Source: GCA-2688265 sp964527395 (GTDB lineage Archaea; Nanobdellota; Nanobdellia; Woesearchaeales; GW2011-AR9). Taken from it: a DNA stretch of 44,559 nt. Made by a program: the position numbers and the translations under genes. A model generated the notes under the pieces. The model was given only the letters and a program-made list of their open reading frames with translations. It ran no database searches and had not been told where the DNA came from. Within the stretch, counting starts at the first letter, position 1. Every line of letters begins with the position of its first letter. Below are positions 32,438 to 40,734 of the stretch, piece by piece. The stretch is taken from positions 1 to 44,559 of the forward strand of contig CAZGQD010000010.1 of assembly GCA_964527395.1 (NCBI GenBank). Direction: 5' to 3'.

Positions 32438-33463
32438 ATGAAAGTAGCAGAAGTAGAGCTTAAAAATGCAGAGAAAGTTAAAAATAAACTAATAGAGATT
32501 GCTGCATTAAATACAGAATTTTTGCCAAAAAAAGAAGGAGAAAGATTGTATTTCCCACTATTAGAAGATGCAGATGTTTCCTTGGTTAAAGAAATCAAGA
32601 TTGTTGAGAAAGACATGCCCAAGAAAAAGAAAAAGATAGACATTTTAGATGAATTTTCTGAGTTTTTGACAAGTAAAGAAATAGAAGATATGCCAAAGAG
32701 TCAAGAAATTGTAGGAGACATCATGATCCTAGAGATTCCAGAAAACTTGATTGGAAAAGAAAAGAAGATTGCTAAGACATACCTTGAAAATAACAAAAAT
32801 GTCAAAGTAGTTGTGAAAAAAAGTGCAATCCATTCAGGACAATTTAGAACTAGAAAAGTAGAAGTCCTAGCAGGAGAAAACAGAAAAGACACAACACACC
32901 TAGAAAGTAAGATTAGACTTTATTTGGATCTGGAAAAGACCTATTTCTCAACAAGACTAGGAAATGAAAGATTAAGAATTGCTAAATTAGTATCTAAAGG
33001 AGAAAAAGTACTAATTATGTTCTCAGGAAGTGGACCATACCCATTGATTTTGGCAAAACATAGTGAAGCTAAGAAAATCATTGGAATTGAGTTGAATCCA
33101 GATGCACACCAATTTGCAATTGAAAATAGGAAGAAAAACAAGATTAATGAAGAGAGAGTAGAGTTGATTAATGGAGACGTAAAGAGTGAAGTTCCAAAAT
33201 TGAAAGATGAGTTTGATAGGATTTTGATGCCACTCCCTAAAACATCAGAGGAATTTTTAGATGTTGCACTTCCAAAGATAAAGAAAAAAGGCACAATTCA
33301 CATTTATGCATTTTTAAATGAAAAAGACATTGAAGAAGAGAGTAAAAGGATGGTTAAATTATGTAAAGAGATTGGATTTTCTATGAAATTAATGAATACA
33401 GTAAAGTGTGGGCAGCATGCACCATACACATTTAGAGTTTGTTTTGATTTAGTTAAGTTATGA
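32438..33463 (+). CDS. trm5: tRNA (guanine37-N1)-methyltransferase Trm5
   Basis: A 341-aa Rossmann-fold methyltransferase that makes m1G37 next to the anticodon to prevent frameshifting. Recognisable blocks are the D1-like N-terminal region, HSGQFRTRKVEVLAGENRKDTTH, the linker YFSTRLGNERLRIA, the SAM motif VLIMFSGSGPYPLI, GIELNPDAHQFAIEN and the active-site-like MPLPK. The usual MFAG(V)GPF has become MFSGSGPY. The gene has no leader and shares its TATA box with the ATPase on the other strand. Confidence 0.92.
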   Translation: MKVAEVELKNAEKVKNKLIEIAALNTEFLPKKEGERLYFPLLEDADVSLVKEIKIVEKDMPKKKKKIDILDEFSEFLTSKEIEDMPKSQEIVGDIMILEIPENLIGKEKKIAKTYLENNKNVKVVVKKSAIHSGQFRTRKVEVLAGENRKDTTHLESKIRLYLDLEKTYFSTRLGNERLRIAKLVSKGEKVLIMFSGSGPYPLILAKHSEAKKIIGIELNPDAHQFAIENRKKNKINEERVELINGDVKSEVPKLKDEFDRILMPLPKTSEEFLDVALPKIKKKGTIHIYAFLNEKDIEEESKRMVKLCKEIGFSMKLMNTVKCGQHAPYTFRVCFDLVKL

Positions 33464-33481
33464 ATTCGTTCTCAAATTAGT

Positions 33482-33521
33482 TAAAACTTGAAAATTTTTG
33501 TGAATTCTGTTCTAAAAGAAG
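33482..33521 (+). repeat. Intergenic repeat, pair B copy 1
   Basis: TAAAACTTGAAAATTTTTGT is followed by GAATTCTGTTCTAAAAGAAG. It is the most diverged copy at its 3' end. Confidence 0.55.
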
Positions 33522-33676
33522 CTAGACCTATCTTTTTAAGAACAAATTGATTTTTTATCAATAAATACCAGCAGATTTTTCAAACAATTTTATTTTAGAA
33601 ACGATTTTCATATTTTTTCTGATACGATTATAAGAAAATTAGTCATTTTTTGAAAATGTTCTTTTGATTTAAGAAG

Positions 33677-33723
33677 AAAACTTAATTTTCGAGTATTTTT
33701 GAGAATTGAGTTCCACCTGAAAT
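33677..33723 (+). repeat. Intergenic repeat, pair B copy 2
   Basis: It ends GAGTATTTTTGAGAATTGAG, then TTCCACCTGAAAT, and lies 201 bp after copy 1. The 3' end matches pair A copy 1 almost base for base. Confidence 0.65.
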
Positions 33724-33818
33724 AAGGGTTGTTTTGATGAAGAGAAGAAAGGAGTTTTTTGTTGTCCATCATTTGAGTCATTCGATCTTAACTCCACCGA
33801 GTGTTTTTGAGGCTTAGG

Positions 33819-33828
33819 TTTATAAATA
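33819..33828 (+). promoter_or_regulatory. TATA box of the fibrillarin gene
   Basis: TTTATAAATA is centred about 25 nt before the ATG at 33849, so the gene is leaderless. Confidence 0.6.
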
Positions 33829-33848
33829 AAAGAGAAATCAGATAAATT

Positions 33849-34616
33849 ATGGGAAGAAATCAGAAAAAAGTCATTCCACAAGGCATTTTTGAAGTGTATA
33901 CTGATCAAAAAAAGAGAAAGTTATTCACTAAATCATTATTATCAAGTCAAAAAGCAGAGTTTGGAGAGAGAATAGTACGTGAAAAAGACGGACCATACAG
34001 AGAATGGGACCCAAAGAGATCTAAGCTTGCAGCATTTATAAAGAATGGATGTACTAACACAGGAATTCGTCAAGGAAGCGTTGTTTTGTACCTTGGAGCA
34101 TCACATGGACACACAGTTTCTTATGTTAGTGATATGATTGGAAAGGAAGGATTTGTTTTTGCATTAGATTTTGCAGCAAGAGTAGTGAGAGATCTTGTTT
34201 TTGTTTCTGAAAGACGAGAAAATATGGCAGTAATAATGGCTGATGCAATGCACCCAAAAGAATATGTTGATAGAGTTAGTGAAGTAGATGTAGTATTTCA
34301 AGATATAGCACAAAGAGAACAAGCAAAAATCTTTTTGAAAAATGTAAAGATTTTCTTGAAAGAAGGAGGCGTTGGACTAATTGCAGTTAAAGCGAGAAGC
34401 ATAGACATCAAGAGAAGAAGTTCAGAAATTTTTGAAGAAGTCCAACAGCAAATTGAAAAAGAATTTATGATCACAGAGATTAGAAGTCTGGAGCCATTTG
34501 AGAAGGATCACCAGATGATTGTTATTAAGAAAGCTCCTCCAAAAGCAAGTTCAGCTCAGATTAAGAAAAAGGAGAGTCCTAGAAAGAAGAGAAACACAAG
34601 GAGAAGGAGAAAGTAG
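33849..34616 (+). CDS. flpA: Fibrillarin (C/D-box sRNP 2'-O-methyltransferase)
   Basis: A 255-aa protein whose VVLYLGASHGHTVSYVSD motif, FALDFAARVVRDL, MADAMHPKEY, VVFQDIAQREQA and LIAVKARSID are the fibrillarin signature. It uses SAM to methylate rRNA and tRNA riboses guided by C/D-box RNAs with Nop5 and L7Ae, neither of which is in this window. It is longer than the ~230 aa common in archaea because of a ~30-residue basic tail (many Lys/Arg, ending RRRRK), probably RNA-binding. Confidence 0.96.
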   Translation: MGRNQKKVIPQGIFEVYTDQKKRKLFTKSLLSSQKAEFGERIVREKDGPYREWDPKRSKLAAFIKNGCTNTGIRQGSVVLYLGASHGHTVSYVSDMIGKEGFVFALDFAARVVRDLVFVSERRENMAVIMADAMHPKEYVDRVSEVDVVFQDIAQREQAKIFLKNVKIFLKEGGVGLIAVKARSIDIKRRSSEIFEEVQQQIEKEFMITEIRSLEPFEKDHQMIVIKKAPPKASSAQIKKKESPRKKRNTRRRRK

Positions 34617-34716
34617 ATTGATTAGTTGAAATATTATGCACAATTCTTTTAAATATGCTTTGAAAATAGTAATAGTAGTGATATAGAAGCTCATAGTATA
34701 AGAAATAGATTAAAAG

Positions 34717-34941
34717 ATGGTAAAAGTAAAACATTTTAAAAAAGACTGCATTAGTTGTGGGGCATGTGCTGCTATTTCTCCCGAGCAATGGAAAATGGAC
34801 GATGAAGGCATCGCACAATGTATCTCTGCTAGTGAGAATGGAGATTTCTGGGAAAAAGAGATAGTTAGTGATGGAGAGAAAGAAGCACATAAGGAAGCTG
34901 AAGAAGTTTGTCCCGTTCAAATAATACATGTTGAAGAATGA
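34717..34941 (+). CDS. Single-cluster [4Fe-4S] ferredoxin
   Basis: A 74-aa acidic protein with cluster ligands C11, C14, C17 (CISCGACAA) and C65 followed by Pro (EVCPVQII). This is the layout of monocluster 4Fe-4S ferredoxins such as those of Thermotogales and Thermococcales. It would carry electrons in the cytoplasm. No redox partner gene is beside it. The VCP at the end closes the fold as in the family. Confidence 0.9.
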   Translation: MVKVKHFKKDCISCGACAAISPEQWKMDDEGIAQCISASENGDFWEKEIVSDGEKEAHKEAEEVCPVQIIHVEE

Positions 34942-35060
34942 ATTGAACGTGAAAAATACAGATTAATGATTTATTGAATTCTTGAAAATAATCGAATATT
35001 ATGCTCTCTTTCTACAAAATTAGCCATTTTAGAAAAATTGTTACTCTCAAATAGTTAGCT

Positions 35061-36158
35061 ATGTTTAAAAAGGAAAAGTATGTTATTGCTCTAGTGGTAG
35101 GTGGAAAAGAAAAAGATCTGTTTAGAATTGAGAATCTAACAAAGGTCTATGGTCGTCGTTATGTGTTTAATAATATCAGTTTTTCTATTAAGTCTGGAGA
35201 GATATTAGGAATTATTGGAAAGAGTGGATCAGGTAAGACTACTTTTCTGAATATGCTGATTGGAATTACAAAACCAGAAAAAGGAGAAATTTTGTTTCGT
35301 GATATGCATTTAATTAATAGTGTAGAAGATGGAGCAATGTGTTCTGTTTTTAGAAATCCACAATCATTGAAGAAAATGTTTGGGTTTGCATCACAAACAC
35401 CTAGTTTTTATCCTAATTTAACTGCTTTAGAAAATTTATTATATTTTGGGTCCTTGTATAATGTTCCAAAAAAAGCACTTTTGCTTAATGCAGAAAGTTT
35501 ACTTGATTTGGTTGATTTGAGTGCTTCCAAAAATTTAACGGCAAATCACATGTCAGGTGGAATGCAACGTAGACTTGATATTGCTTGTTCGTTAATTCAT
35601 GACCCTAAAGTATTGATATTAGATGAGCCAACTTCTGATTTAGATCCTGTTTTGAGTAATAAGATCTGGGAAATTTTGAGAAAAGTTAATGCAAAAGGAA
35701 CTAGTATTATAATTGTAAGTCATGATCTACCTGAGCTTGAATCGATCTGTGACAGATTTGTTATTTTTAAAGGTGGGAAAATTGTAGCACAAGGAAGTGC
35801 AGAAGATATTCAAAAGAGGACGCTTGCTGAAGAGACAATATATTTACATTCTTCACCAGGTAATTATTCTAAAGTCATGAGGTCATTTTCTAAAGAAGTT
35901 GCTAAAAGTGTGAAAAATATTAATATTAGTGGTAAGATGCTTAGCATCGACGCAGTTAATGCAGGGAAAGTTATTCGAGAATTAGTAGGAGTACTTGACC
36001 AGAAGAATGAGAGAATAATTGAGATTGAGTTGCGAAAACCTAGTTTAGACAAAATATTCGTGCAAATTGAACAACAAGGAAATAAGAAGATTGTTGCTCA
36101 AAGAGTTATGCAAGATAAAAAGGTTAAAGGCAAGATTAAGAAAAGTAAAAAAAAGTAA
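35061..36158 (+). CDS. ABC transporter ATP-binding protein
   Basis: A 365-aa protein with one ABC ATPase domain: Walker A GKSGSGKTT (53-61), Q-loop FASQTPSFYP, signature MSGGMQRR, Walker B VLILDEPTSDLDP and H-loop VSHDLPE. It is of the drug/lipid exporter (CcmA-type) group. About 120 extra residues after the ATPase domain form a mixed domain and a Lys-rich end. It pairs with the ABC-2 permease 92 bp downstream. The substrate is unknown. Confidence 0.93.
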   Translation: MFKKEKYVIALVVGGKEKDLFRIENLTKVYGRRYVFNNISFSIKSGEILGIIGKSGSGKTTFLNMLIGITKPEKGEILFRDMHLINSVEDGAMCSVFRNPQSLKKMFGFASQTPSFYPNLTALENLLYFGSLYNVPKKALLLNAESLLDLVDLSASKNLTANHMSGGMQRRLDIACSLIHDPKVLILDEPTSDLDPVLSNKIWEILRKVNAKGTSIIIVSHDLPELESICDRFVIFKGGKIVAQGSAEDIQKRTLAEETIYLHSSPGNYSKVMRSFSKEVAKSVKNINISGKMLSIDAVNAGKVIRELVGVLDQKNERIIEIELRKPSLDKIFVQIEQQGNKKIVAQRVMQDKKVKGKIKKSKKK

Positions 36159-36250
36159 TTTGTGAAAATTAAAAAAATAATAGTTTTTAATTTGGTAATG
36201 AAAAGATGTATTGAAGTTGACTTTGATACGTGAAATTAAAAGAGGTCAAG

Positions 36251-38215
36251 ATGAAATTTTTAACTATACTAAAAAAAGATTTTAAACTTTTGCTTAGAGC
36301 AAAGTCTTCAGCATTTACTGTTTTTATTGGTCCAATGCTTATAATTGCATTGATTTTGTTTACTTTTTCTTCAAGTAGCGAAGAATTAAGTTTTTCTGTA
36401 GGAGTAGTTGATGCACAAGCAGAAGGTTTAGCACTTGATTTTACAACTGAACTGATAAATGATGGTTACACAGTTCTTGATTACAAAAATATAGATAGTT
36501 GTATTGAAGAGATGAAGTCGTCGAAGATTAATTTATGTATAGATTTTCCCGAAGATTTTGAAGTCTCAGGGATAGATTCCGAAAGTGGCGAAGTAAATAA
36601 AAAAGAAGTTAAGTTTTATGTTGATCAATCAAGATTAAATGTAGTTGAGTCAATAATGTATTCTGTTGGTTCAAGTATTGAAAGTAAGTCAGAAGAGGTT
36701 ACACAAGATAGAATTGAAGAAATTTTAACAGGAATTGGAATTGAACTTGCCAATATTAAAGAAATGCAAGAAGATTCATCATCTTTAGTTGATTCATCTC
36801 AAAGTCGTGCAAGTTCAGTTTCTAATAATGTTGGAGACCTAGGATCTAGTGCTTCAAGTATTGAAGACGATTTATCATCAGCTAATGAAGATATTAGTTC
36901 AGGATCTAGTTCAGTTAGTTCACTTGATACATCTTACGAAGCACTTAAGGCACAAATTGAGACGCTTATTTCAGAAGCTAAGTCCGTTGAAGGTGCAAGT
37001 GAAGATTTGACAACAGCATATGAAGAAATGGAAAGTATTTTGTCAGGTGATGGAGCTACAGTTGAAAGTTCAATTGATGCTCTTGAGAGTACAATTAGTT
37101 CACTTCAAGGAAGCATCGGGGCTGCTAGTTCAAATGCAGGAGATGTTGCATCAGTTTCAGGAGACATAGAAGGAAGTATTGAAACTATTAGTGTTAGTTT
37201 GTCTTCTGTTGAAAATAATTTAGATTCTATTAAGGAAAGTTTGGCTAAAGCTTCAACTTTGTCTGGTCAGAGTGTTGAGAATGAGTTTTCTATTAGTGTT
37301 GAAGAGATTGTGTCTAGTTCAGACAAATCATTATTCATGTTCCCTTATTACTTAATCCTATTAATGTTATTTGTAGGTATGATTCTTGCTAGTAACTTAG
37401 TTGTAATTGAGAGGCAATCTAAAGCGTTTTTTCGTAACTACACTAGCCCAACTAGTAGTACATTACACCTGGTTTCTAGGTTTTTTACAAACTTTATTAT
37501 TTTAGCTGTACAATCTGCTGTTGTGTTAGCTTCAGCTTATTATTATCTGGGCATACCTGTGCTTGAGAACTACAAGATAACTGCTTTGATACTTGTATTA
37601 AGTGCGTCACTGTTCATCTTTTTAGGATATTTGATTGGCTATGTGTTCAAAACTCAAGAAGGGATTACAATTGCACAGATCTCAATTGGAGGAGCTTTGG
37701 CTTTCTTATCTAATTTAGTTTTACCAGTTGAGAGTTTTTCTTATACCCTTAGAAGCATACTTATGTATAACCCCTACATGCTTAGTAGTGAATTGCTTAA
37801 AAAGGCAATCTTGTTCCAAAGTGACATTATTTCACTTGGACCTGAATTGTTATTGTTAGCTGGGTATTTAGTAGTTGTTGTGGTTGTGGTGTTATTATAC
37901 CAAAAGTTTTCACTTGTTAGGTTTTCATTGAACATCATGAATAGTAAAGTGTTATCACGGCCACATATCACTGAAGAAGGTAATTTTAGGCTTGAAACTG
38001 GAGAAGTACTTGATAGTGTGTCTGATCTAGATATTGCGGTTCGTTCGATGAAACCAAGTGCATTTGAACTATATGGGATTGGACGTAAGAGCGAGATTGC
38101 AGTATGGGTTAAGGAGTTCTTAGGAGAGAAGAAATTGGCTCGGAAGATCCGTAGGGCTAAGTCTCGGAAAGAAACACTTGCTGTATTGGATGATTTCTTG
38201 GCTGCTAAAGAGTAG
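36251..38215 (+). CDS. ABC-2 type permease with large extracellular coiled-coil loop
   Basis: A 654-aa permease. One N-terminal membrane helix (~25-45) is followed by an external region of ~310 residues: a mixed domain, then a Ser-rich heptad-like stretch (~180-350) resembling the outer part of YhgE/Pip-type ABC-2 exporters. Then come five membrane helices (~370-560) and a ~90-residue basic cytoplasmic tail. The start at 36251 has GAGGTC 7 nt upstream and is preferred to a GTG at 36230. It forms an exporter with the ATPase just before it. The substrate could be a lipid, glycan or peptide. Confidence 0.85.
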   Translation: MKFLTILKKDFKLLLRAKSSAFTVFIGPMLIIALILFTFSSSSEELSFSVGVVDAQAEGLALDFTTELINDGYTVLDYKNIDSCIEEMKSSKINLCIDFPEDFEVSGIDSESGEVNKKEVKFYVDQSRLNVVESIMYSVGSSIESKSEEVTQDRIEEILTGIGIELANIKEMQEDSSSLVDSSQSRASSVSNNVGDLGSSASSIEDDLSSANEDISSGSSSVSSLDTSYEALKAQIETLISEAKSVEGASEDLTTAYEEMESILSGDGATVESSIDALESTISSLQGSIGAASSNAGDVASVSGDIEGSIETISVSLSSVENNLDSIKESLAKASTLSGQSVENEFSISVEEIVSSSDKSLFMFPYYLILLMLFVGMILASNLVVIERQSKAFFRNYTSPTSSTLHLVSRFFTNFIILAVQSAVVLASAYYYLGIPVLENYKITALILVLSASLFIFLGYLIGYVFKTQEGITIAQISIGGALAFLSNLVLPVESFSYTLRSILMYNPYMLSSELLKKAILFQSDIISLGPELLLLAGYLVVVVVVVLLYQKFSLVRFSLNIMNSKVLSRPHITEEGNFRLETGEVLDSVSDLDIAVRSMKPSAFELYGIGRKSEIAVWVKEFLGEKKLARKIRRAKSRKETLAVLDDFLAAKE

Positions 38216-38216
38216 A

Positions 38217-38262
38217 TTTGGTTTTTTCTTTTATTATTGTTTTATTATTTGTTTTTTTATAT
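38217..38262 (+). terminator. T-rich terminator after the ABC exporter genes
   Basis: Several runs of four to seven T follow within 45 bases of the permease stop. It faces an A8 tract at 38337-38344 that reads as U8 for the converging gltX transcript. Confidence 0.4.
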
Positions 38263-38336
38263 TGTTAGATATAAGTTATTGAGAAGTTTGTTCTGAATGT
38301 TTATTTGAAACAGTGGGTGCGTTATAAGAGAAGATT

Positions 38337-38344
38337 AAAAAAAA
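38337..38344 (-). terminator. Oligo-U terminator of gltX
   Basis: Eight A residues on the plus strand give U8 on the minus-strand transcript about 45 nt after the gltX stop. Confidence 0.4.
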
Positions 38345-38389
38345 GAATATAAAGGGAGAAAGAAGAGAAAGAAAGAAGTACATGGTTTT

Positions 38390-40111
38390 TTAAGAGTGGA
38401 GTTGCCAGACGGTTAATTCATTGGTTTTTTTGTCTAGTTTGTCTACTCTTGTGAAGAATTTTCTTTCTAGTTGAATTAGGTTGTTTTGTTTTTCATTTAG
38501 GATTTCTTTTTCTGCTACTGCTTTGATTAATTTATGATTGGTTTTTCTGATGTTTAGAGTTGTTAGTTGGTCTTCGTTGTCTGGAAGGAAATGGATAATT
38601 TTACCTTTATTTTTAGCGTTTTTGTACTCTTTGAAGTCTTCTGAATGGAATATGAATTTGTTGCCATTTTTTGTGAAGTTACAGCAGTCAATTAATCTAT
38701 GGATTTGATTTTCTTTTAGATCTTTTTTGTCTGATTTTTCTATCAAAATAGTATTTGTTATGTTTAGAGTTCTTTTTCCTTTCTTTTTATTGTCTGGATG
38801 TTTATCTAATGTGATCTTTTTAGGAGTTAGATCTTTGATTGTGATTTTTGTTGGGTCTTCTATAGCGAAGTATCTGTTTGCAATGGGTTCGATTATTTCT
38901 TTGTTGAAAGAATTGATGTTTTTCCAGAACTCTTCTTGAGAGACAGTTTTGTCTGTTAGGCTTAATCCTATCCCAGTTGCGAACTTTTTTAGTGCTTCTG
39001 GTTGATATCCTCTACGTTTTAGGGCTAATAAGGTTGCTAGTCTGATGTCGTCCCAACCAGTGTACTTTTTTTGTTCTATAGCTAACTTTGTTTTAGATGT
39101 GCTTAGTTTTAGACCTTCGAAATTTATTCTGCCCCAATGCTGATATATTGGCGCATGTTTGTTTAGTTTAGTTAGAATTAGGGCTTCTTTTTTGCCGTTG
39201 TCATGGTGGTCTTTTCCATTTAGAACGTGCGTGATTCCTAATTCGTGATCGTCAATTGCAACTGAGAAAACCATTAGAGGCCAAACACGGTTGTCTGATT
39301 TTGTTCTTGGATGAACTTGATCGTTGATTCTACAAAGACTAAAGTCTCGCATTGCTGGATTTTTGTGATTTATGTCTGTTTTAAGTTTAAGAACAGCTTC
39401 ACCTTGAGCAAATCCGCCTTTTTCTTTTGTTTTGAAGAACTTTTTCCATAATGTTTGGTTTTTGTCTTTGCTTTGAGTTCTGCAACTACAGGCTGCTTTT
39501 TTGGCTTTCATTTCACGCCAAATGTCTGGGTCGCAAGTGCAGATGTAAGCATTGTTTTCTTTGATTAGTTGTTCTGCATATTTGAAGTATAATTTTAGTC
39601 TGTCGCTTTGGATGACTATTTCCGAGAGGTTGTTGTCTGTTAGCCAATTTACGTCTTTTTCTATTAACTTGTATGCGTCTTTGTAGATGTTGTCAGGATT
39701 AGTGTCTTCAATCCTTAAAATGAACTTGCCGTTGTACATTTTAGCATAAGTTGAGTTGATGATTGTTCCGTAAGCATGACCTATGTGTAAGGGGCCTGAG
39801 GGTGAAGGGGCGATTCTGGTTGTAACTTTGTTTCTTTTTGCTTCTTTTAGTGGTTTTAATGGGCCTTCTGGTTTTGCTTCTTTTTTTGGTTCTTTGAAAT
39901 TTAAGGTTTTTAGTTTATGTTTAAGTTCTTGTATTGACATTGGTTCGATTTCAGTTTTGATTAGTTCGTTGATTGTATTTAGAACTTCTTTTGCGTTCTT
40001 TCTTAAGTCTGGGTTGTTTTTTAGAATGAAACCCATGGCAGCTTTAGGATTGACGCTTTTGTTGAAATCTATAGCGTTTTTGATTAGGAACGGGAGGATT
40101 TTAGCTTTCAT
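38390..40111 (-). CDS. gltX: Glutamyl-tRNA synthetase (archaeal type)
   Basis: A 573-aa class I synthetase. The HIGH motif occurs in APSPSGPLHIGHAYG (~103-117), followed by RIEDTNPDN; the KMSKS-type loop is LKLSTSK. The N-terminal ~85 residues form the helical extension typical of the archaeal/eukaryal GluRS-GlnRS line, and the C-terminal half is beta-rich as in that line. A Cys cluster in the acceptor-binding domain (CTCDPD...ACSCR) looks like a zinc site. Whether it also mis-charges tRNA-Gln (non-discriminating) cannot be judged here, as no GatDE or GatCAB gene is in the window. It follows the ASCH gene by 13 nt. Confidence 0.95.
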   Translation of the reverse strand: MKAKILPFLIKNAIDFNKSVNPKAAMGFILKNNPDLRKNAKEVLNTINELIKTEIEPMSIQELKHKLKTLNFKEPKKEAKPEGPLKPLKEAKRNKVTTRIAPSPSGPLHIGHAYGTIINSTYAKMYNGKFILRIEDTNPDNIYKDAYKLIEKDVNWLTDNNLSEIVIQSDRLKLYFKYAEQLIKENNAYICTCDPDIWREMKAKKAACSCRTQSKDKNQTLWKKFFKTKEKGGFAQGEAVLKLKTDINHKNPAMRDFSLCRINDQVHPRTKSDNRVWPLMVFSVAIDDHELGITHVLNGKDHHDNGKKEALILTKLNKHAPIYQHWGRINFEGLKLSTSKTKLAIEQKKYTGWDDIRLATLLALKRRGYQPEALKKFATGIGLSLTDKTVSQEEFWKNINSFNKEIIEPIANRYFAIEDPTKITIKDLTPKKITLDKHPDNKKKGKRTLNITNTILIEKSDKKDLKENQIHRLIDCCNFTKNGNKFIFHSEDFKEYKNAKNKGKIIHFLPDNEDQLTTLNIRKTNHKLIKAVAEKEILNEKQNNLIQLERKFFTRVDKLDKKTNELTVWQLHS

Positions 40112-40124
40112 GTGGCTTTTATTA

Positions 40125-40496
40125 CTAGTTTGTTCTTAAAGGTTGTGCTTGGTTTGTTTGGGTTTTTTGCAGAAGTTGGAATTTGACTACTTTGAGTTTG
40201 GTTTGCTTTGTGATTGTTGTGTTGTAGTATCTTTTGTAAGTGTCAATCATCTCTTGCTGGTCTTTGAAGGGTTCGTGGCCTTCTTTGTCTTCTTTTGTGA
40301 GGTTTTCGAAGGTGGTTTCTTTGGTCCAGAGGATTTTGGCTGTTGCGAAAGGCTCTTTTGTTTCCTTTCTGATTAGAGTTAGGTTGTCGTTTGGGCTTAG
40401 GTTCTTGTCATCGTTTAGGCGCCAGGTTGTGTCTTTTTGACCTGTTAAGATGAGGTTTGGGAGATTATCTGCGAATTTTAGGGTTTTAGTTGACAT
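40125..40496 (-). CDS. ASCH-domain protein
   Basis: A 123-aa protein with the ASCH fold signature: LKFADNLPNLILTGQKDTTWRLND (G-x-K-x-x-x-x-R type), then the FATAKILWTKETTFENLT segment. ASCH domains bind RNA, and some deacetylate N4-acetylcytidine. The start at 40496 is chosen over an in-frame ATG at 40607 because the extra 37 residues run through the hairpin array and are unlike the family. A TATA-like CTTTTTATTC at 40523-40532 supports it. It lies directly before gltX, so a link to tRNA or translation is plausible. Confidence 0.8.
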   Translation of the reverse strand: MSTKTLKFADNLPNLILTGQKDTTWRLNDDKNLSPNDNLTLIRKETKEPFATAKILWTKETTFENLTKEDKEGHEPFKDQQEMIDTYKRYYNTTITKQTKLKVVKFQLLQKTQTNQAQPLRTN

Positions 40497-40522
40497 GTAG
40501 AAAGGCAGGAAAAGAAGAATAA

Positions 40523-40532
40523 AAAGATTCCT
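40523..40532 (-). promoter_or_regulatory. TATA-like box of the ASCH-gltX unit
   Basis: On the minus strand an AT-rich CTTTTTATTC is centred about 31 nt before the ATG at 40496. Confidence 0.35.
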
Positions 40533-40545
40533 ATCAAGTGTCCGC

Positions 40546-40678
40546 GATATCAAAGATGTCCTAGGAAATTTGGAAATTTCCTGTCGCAAAATCTTTGGAT
40601 TTTGCATTCTTGAAAATCAGAGAGATTTTCAGACGTAAATTCTTTGAATTTACATCTTGGGACTTGGTTTGCACCAAG
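40546..40678. repeat. Array of six consecutive hairpins
   Basis: Six inverted repeats follow one another with 2-9 nt between them, each with a different stem. They are: GATATC/GATGTC with loop AAA (40546-40560, one G-T pair); AGGAAATTT/AAATTTCCT with loop GG (40563-40582); GCAAAATC/GATTTTGC with loop TTTG (40586-40605); TGAAAATC/GATTTTCA with loop AGAGA (40611-40631); GTAAATTC/GAATTTAC with loop TTT (40635-40653); and CTTGGT/ACCAAG with loop TTGC (40663-40678). It lies between the Yip1 gene (upstream on the minus strand) and the ASCH gene. Structure is certain; function is not known. Confidence 0.85.
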
Positions 40679-40734
40679 CTTATTCTAATCTTCATGGATT
40701 TTGTAAGCATTTGCTTCCAAATTGTTTAAGCCAT

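Larger units (their letters stand above)
33464..33818. other. Gene-free region holding repeat pair B
   Basis: About 355 bp between trm5 and the fibrillarin promoter. Two copies of the ~40-bp repeat lie at 33482-33521 and 33677-33723. The stretch between them shares blocks with the matching stretch of pair A: a CTTTTTA.GAAC..AATTG.TTTTTT block and a TTTTTTGA..TTAAG.AGAA block. No reading frame was seen. Confidence 0.6.

Noticed and set aside
34960..35055. Fifth copy of the intergenic repeat before the ABC ATPase gene
   Set aside because: Only short AT-rich stretches (CTTGAAAATAATCGAAT and AAAATTAGCCATTTT) resemble the repeat region; the GTTCCA core is missing.
40497..40607. N-terminal extension of the ASCH protein through the hairpin array
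   Set aside because: The 37 extra residues do not resemble ASCH proteins, the reading frame is explained by chance, and a TATA-like box lies 31 nt before the internal ATG.
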